A DNA stretch of 64,000 bases from Flavobacterium salilacus subsp. salilacus (GTDB lineage Bacteria > Bacteroidota > Bacteroidia > Flavobacteriales > Flavobacteriaceae). The notes under the pieces were generated by a model, which was given only the letters and a program-made list of their open reading frames with translations, made no database searches and was not told the DNA's origin. The stretch spans positions 186,001 to 250,000 of the forward strand of contig NZ_SKBP01000005.1 in the NCBI RefSeq assembly GCF_004634195.1. The letters are read 5' to 3'. Positions 61,028 through 64,000 of the stretch are shown here, piece by piece (positions within the stretch are counted from its first letter, which is position 1; every line of letters starts with the position of its first letter). The position numbers and the translations under genes were made by a program.

Positions 61028-61375
61028 ATGTATAATAAAGAACTCACTAAAGGAACATTGCAGCCCATAATTTTAAAACTCATTAGCGAGAGTGATAAAA
61101 TGTATGGTTATGAGATTACCCAAAAAGTAAAAGAACTCACTAAAGGAAAAATTGATATTTCCGAAGGTGCACTTTATCCCATACTTCATAAAATGGAGGC
61201 GGATAAAATACTTGATACAGAAAAAGTATATATAGGCAAAAGGGTTCGTAAATACTATAAAATTACCGAGTCGGGCAAAAAAGTAGTTAAAGAAATAACA
61301 GATGAGTTAAACGACTTTATAACTACTCTTTCTTTAATTTTTAATGATAAAAAAACAGTATATGAACTTAACTGA
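61028..61375 (+). CDS. PadR-family transcriptional regulator
   Basis: 115 residues from ATG 61028 (MYNKELTKGTLQPIILKLI); an ATG 15 bases upstream falls inside the promoter box and is rejected. Winged helix DKMYGYEITQKVKELTKGKIDISEGALYPILHKMEADKILD and RKYYKITESGKKVV are PadR signatures. The stop overlaps the next gene by 14 bases, a common arrangement for PadR and HAAS-type membrane proteins. Confidence 0.9.
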   Translation: MYNKELTKGTLQPIILKLISESDKMYGYEITQKVKELTKGKIDISEGALYPILHKMEADKILDTEKVYIGKRVRKYYKITESGKKVVKEITDELNDFITTLSLIFNDKKTVYELN

Positions 61376-61793
61376 TGAACAAATAAAATATATAGATACA
61401 AATCTTGACTTTTACGGGGTTAAGTCAACAGAACTAAAAGAAGATTTACTCGACCATATTTGTACTTATATAGAAAGCAATGAATTTCCTGATTTTAATA
61501 CAGCTTATAAAGCTGCTATACATGAATTTGGAGGACATTATGCTATGAATAGCATACAAAAAGAAACCCATGCTATGACAACTATGAAAAAAAGCCTGCG
61601 ACTACAAATGCTTGTATATATAGTAGGATATATTGCAGCTACTTTAATTAGTACAGGATTTATTTTTAAGATGATGCACTGGCCGGGAGCAGGTATCCTT
61701 TTAGCATCAGGATTTTTAGTACTAATTGTAATATTTTTCCCTGTATTCTTTTACACTCGATATAAAACATTCGAAAAAAAGTTATCTGAATAA
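61362..61793 (+). CDS. Membrane protein with HAAS-like N-terminus and GldL-like helices
   Basis: 143 residues. N-terminal 70 residues are a soluble alpha-helical segment (LKEDLLDHICTYIES, AIHEFGGHYAMNS) like the HAAS-type signalling domains paired with PadR. Two hydrophobic helices follow; the second part STGFIFKMMHWPGAGILLASGF resembles the GldL N-terminal FKIMHLPGAG motif. ATG 61362 overlaps padR by 14 bases. Probably translationally coupled to padR. Function unknown. Confidence 0.75.
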   Translation: MNLTDEQIKYIDTNLDFYGVKSTELKEDLLDHICTYIESNEFPDFNTAYKAAIHEFGGHYAMNSIQKETHAMTTMKKSLRLQMLVYIVGYIAATLISTGFIFKMMHWPGAGILLASGFLVLIVIFFPVFFYTRYKTFEKKLSE

Positions 61794-61817
61794 TCATTAA
61801 TTAAAATCAATCATATC

Positions 61818-61994
61818 ATGAAACGAACAGTTTATTTATTAGGATTTATTACCTTATTTATACTAAGTACAGGTATACTATTTAAAATTATGCATTGGCC
61901 TATGGCAAGTATGTTAATAGTGACAGGCTTTATCTTGCTAAACTTCGGGTATCTACCTGTTTATTTTTATCAAAAGTATAAAACGGTCTCTTAG
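61818..61994 (+). CDS. Small GldL-like membrane protein (58 aa)
   Basis: ATG at 61818 opens 58 codons ending TAG at 61992-61994. Two helices: TVYLLGFITLFILSTGILF and SMLIVTGFILLNFGYLPVYF, with FKIMHWPMAS between them, clearly related to the last half of the previous gene. It lies 24 bases after that gene and before a strong terminator, so it is the third gene of the padR operon. Function unknown. Confidence 0.75.
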   Translation: MKRTVYLLGFITLFILSTGILFKIMHWPMASMLIVTGFILLNFGYLPVYFYQKYKTVS

Positions 61995-62026
61995 ACTTTA
62001 AACAAAAATTCGAGTTAGTTAAAAAC

Positions 62027-62053
62027 AAAAGGAGGGACAATATCCCTCCTTTT
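62027..62053. terminator. Terminator of the PadR operon
   Basis: Eleven-bp stem AAAAGGAGGGA/TCCCTCCTTTT with loop CAATA; also serves the convergent small gene. Confidence 0.85.
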
Positions 62054-62287
62054 TTATTTTACTTCTTTTACTCCTTTGATGAATAGCCACTTCATCAATA
62101 TTTTTTCTTGTCCCTGATACTTTATAGCCTGAAACTTTGGGGCTAATATAGTAGCTACCACAAAAGCAGTAAGCGGAATAAACAACCCTGTAAGTCCTGT
62201 AAACTGAGGAATTGTAAAATATAAAAGTAAAAATATAGGTGCAAAGCCTAAAAAATTGTAAAGTATTGCTTTTGCTTTTTTGTTCAT
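62054..62287 (-). CDS. Small membrane protein (77 aa)
   Basis: Two hydrophobic helices (AILYNFLGFAPIFLLLYFTI and LTGLFIPLTAFVVATILAPKF), then a basic tail (KYQGQEKILMKWLFIKGVKEVK). Charged ends are typical of a small integral membrane protein. No family recognised. Convergent with the PadR operon. Confidence 0.65.
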   Translation of the reverse strand: MNKKAKAILYNFLGFAPIFLLLYFTIPQFTGLTGLFIPLTAFVVATILAPKFQAIKYQGQEKILMKWLFIKGVKEVK

Positions 62288-62340
62288 AATTATACACTTA
62301 TATTGTTTTGCTATGCTATAGCCTTAATTTTTTTTATGGA

Positions 62341-63498
62341 TTAAAACTGCTGAAATTTGGCTTTTTTACTGCCCTCATACATTTCATACTTTACCAGTCT
62401 GGCTTCCAGCTTGCCGTTAAACAGCTTTATTTTTCGAGAAGGGCGTAACCCCACATATTTTAATGCTTCAAGATTAGCCGTTATAAACCAGGCATTAGTA
62501 CCGGGATACCCCTGCTTTAGCGTATCACCTATCTCACGATAAAAACGCTCCATATCTACATCCAGTCTTTCACCATAAGGTGGGTTAAACACTATATGCA
62601 GTGGTCCTTGTGTATCCTTTTCTGTTTCAAAAAAGTTTTCGCGGGCAATGGTAACATAATCATCCAAATTGGCATTTTTTATATTATCTTTTGCCTTCTC
62701 CACCGCCGAGGGGGCTTTGTCATATCCTTTTATGGTATAATGAAATTCACGCGTTTTTTTCATTAACGAGTCAACTATAGCATCAAAAAGATCATTATCC
62801 CAATCATTCCATTTTTCAAAAGCAAACTCCTTACGGTTTATATTAGGCGGTATATTACAAGCTATCATAGCTGCCTCGGCAAGTATAGTACCGCTGCCAC
62901 ACATCGGGTCAAGAAAATCGCCTTGCCCATCCCAACCGCTAAGCAACAACATACCCGCAGCAAGCACCTCATTAATAGGGGCTATATTAGTAGCTGTACG
63001 ATACCCCCTTTGATGCAGCGAGTTCCCCGAGGTATCAAGTGCTACAGAGCACTGGTCGTCATGGATATGTATATTAATACGTAAATCGGGGAAATCTTTA
63101 TCAATATCAGGTCGTTTGCCAAATTTATCTCTAAACTGATCCACAATGGCATCTTTAGTTTTTAAAGCCACAAACTGCGAATGATTAAAATGGTCGGAAT
63201 GTAAAGTAACATCTACCACAAACGATTGGTTTTCATTTATATATTTCGACCAATCTATGCCTTGTATCCCTTTGTACAGGCTGCTTTCATTATAAGCCCT
63301 GAAAAAATATATGGGTTTCAATATTTTTAAAGCGGTACGCAACGCAAGGTTGGCTTTATACATAAAGCCTTTATCTCCTTTAAAGCTCACCATACGTACC
63401 CCCTGCTCTACATCCTGAGCACCCAGGTCTTTTAATTCTTTTGCCAGTATTTCTTCAAAACCGAATAAGGTTTTGGCTATCATTTTAAAATTTTCCAT
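62341..63498 (-). CDS. THUMP-domain RNA methyltransferase (RlmL/TrmN-like)
   Basis: 385 residues. N-terminal ferredoxin-like/THUMP region (MIAKTLFGFEEILAKELKDLGAQDV, SFVVDVTLHSDHFNHSQFVALKTKDAIVDQF), then the methyltransferase with FLDPMCGSGTILAEAAMIACNI and the catalytic IVFNPPYGERL. This is the N2-guanine family of RlmL/RlmK/TrmN; which guanosine is unknown. ATG 63498 is right for the family. Confidence 0.9.
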   Translation of the reverse strand: MENFKMIAKTLFGFEEILAKELKDLGAQDVEQGVRMVSFKGDKGFMYKANLALRTALKILKPIYFFRAYNESSLYKGIQGIDWSKYINENQSFVVDVTLHSDHFNHSQFVALKTKDAIVDQFRDKFGKRPDIDKDFPDLRINIHIHDDQCSVALDTSGNSLHQRGYRTATNIAPINEVLAAGMLLLSGWDGQGDFLDPMCGSGTILAEAAMIACNIPPNINRKEFAFEKWNDWDNDLFDAIVDSLMKKTREFHYTIKGYDKAPSAVEKAKDNIKNANLDDYVTIARENFFETEKDTQGPLHIVFNPPYGERLDVDMERFYREIGDTLKQGYPGTNAWFITANLEALKYVGLRPSRKIKLFNGKLEARLVKYEMYEGSKKAKFQQF

Positions 63499-63641
63499 TC
63501 TGTCTTAGTATCTGTGCAAAAATAAGGTAAATAATTAGCATTTATCCCATAAAGCCCATTATTGGCTTTAGAGTACCTTATAAAACATATATTTTCCGCT
63601 TACAAACTTGCATATATCAATCTTATTGATTATTTTAAATT

Positions 63642-63719
63642 GTATAGTAATTTTCTATACTTGTATAGATAAATGTGATAAATATCATTTATATATAGCC
63701 CGTGTAATAATTACTTTTG
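63642..63719 (+). promoter_or_regulatory. Peroxiredoxin promoter with OxyR-like half sites
   Basis: ATAG/CTAT half sites at 63644-63647, 63655-63658 and 63665-63668 (GTATAG, CTATAC, GTATAG) lie 44 bases upstream of the -7 box TACTTTTG at 63712-63719. The ATG follows at 63757. The site spacing is close to the OxyR pattern. Confidence 0.5.
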
Positions 63720-63756
63720 TCATGTTAAAAATTAATAACCCATAAAAATTATACAT

Positions 63757-64000
63757 ATGTCATTAGTAGGAAAAAAATTCCCAAACATTGCTGTAGATGC
63801 TATCTCTGAAATGGGAGATAACCTTTCAATCAACATTTTTGAAGAAGCTGTAAACAAAAACAAAAAAGTATTACTATTTTGGTATCCTAAAGATTTTACT
63901 TTTGTTTGCCCTACCGAGCTACACGCTTTCCAGGAAGCTTTAGGCGAGTTTGAGAAAAGAAATACAATAGTAATCGGTGCATCTTGTGATACTAACGAAG
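63757..64000 (+). CDS. Peroxiredoxin (AhpC-type), N-terminal part
   Basis: 81 codons are visible; the window ends inside the gene. Begins MSLVGKKFPNIAVDAI and contains the peroxidatic cysteine C51 in FVCPTELHAF with the aromatic WYPKDFTF in front. Typical 2-Cys peroxiredoxin of the AhpC/Prx1 type that reduces peroxides. The resolving cysteine and C-terminus are beyond the window. Confidence 0.9.
   Translation, partial: MSLVGKKFPNIAVDAISEMGDNLSINIFEEAVNKNKKVLLFWYPKDFTFVCPTELHAFQEALGEFEKRNTIVIGASCDTNE

Overview
The window looks like a low-GC chromosome segment from Flavobacteriaceae (Flavobacterium or a close relative). The signs are many TAnnTTTG-type -7 promoter boxes, two proteins with type IX secretion C-terminal sorting domains, GldL-like membrane segments, M56/BlaI-type regulation, many SPII lipoproteins and flavobacterial core genes (proline dehydrogenase, AroB, SpeA, DUF3822-RsmD, DUF5723, DUF983). 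No rRNA is present. I see two tRNAs (Arg-ACG, Val-TAC) and RNase P RNA.

Layout. 1-2.3 kb: BlaI repressor end plus M56 sensor peptidase. 2.4-4.3 kb: apt, tRNA-Arg, a NtrC-type response regulator that breaks off just after its GAFTGA loop, and tRNA-Val. 4.4-10.2 kb: proline dehydrogenase, aroB, then a polyamine pair of arginine decarboxylase and a deoxyhypusine-synthase-like enzyme. 10.4-11.6 kb: two secreted proteins of unknown function. 11.6-17.2 kb: DinB-like protein, PEP carboxylase, an Lrp regulator, and an M14 carboxypeptidase divergent from a XRE regulator with five near-identical palindromes between them. 17.4-30.7 kb: mostly housekeeping (acyltransferase, kdsB, RecD-like helicase, rsmD, rnpB, topoisomerase IB, dnaX, an RsmB-like methyltransferase). 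The dnaX reading frame is split at a run of ten A, suggesting gamma/tau frameshifting. 30.8-37.1 kb: secreted nuclease, serine deaminase, panB, a pseudouridine synthase and a DUF5723 protein.

37-44.4 kb is the main accessory region. A small XRE operon is followed by a yifB/comM (Mg-chelatase-like ATPase) gene whose centre has been replaced. Its N-terminal part (42433-43083) and C-terminal part (38712-38906) flank a cassette of a surface lipoprotein with a pretoxin region and a C-terminal AHH-type nuclease domain, plus two tandem paralogous putative immunity genes. Next to it lie two members of a secreted protein family. A third member at 49.3 kb carries an almost identical upstream region with a tandem TATCGAAT repeat.

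44.4-64 kb: PH-domain protein, CPA1 antiporter with a CoA-disulfide-reductase-like flavoprotein, unknown secreted proteins, pabB-tilS-dsbD, lpd, Lrp divergent from a methionine gamma-lyase-like enzyme, an S9 dipeptidyl peptidase, a possible small RNA, a PadR module with GldL-like membrane proteins, an RNA methyltransferase and the start of a peroxiredoxin gene. All calls come from reading the sequence; no database search was possible.
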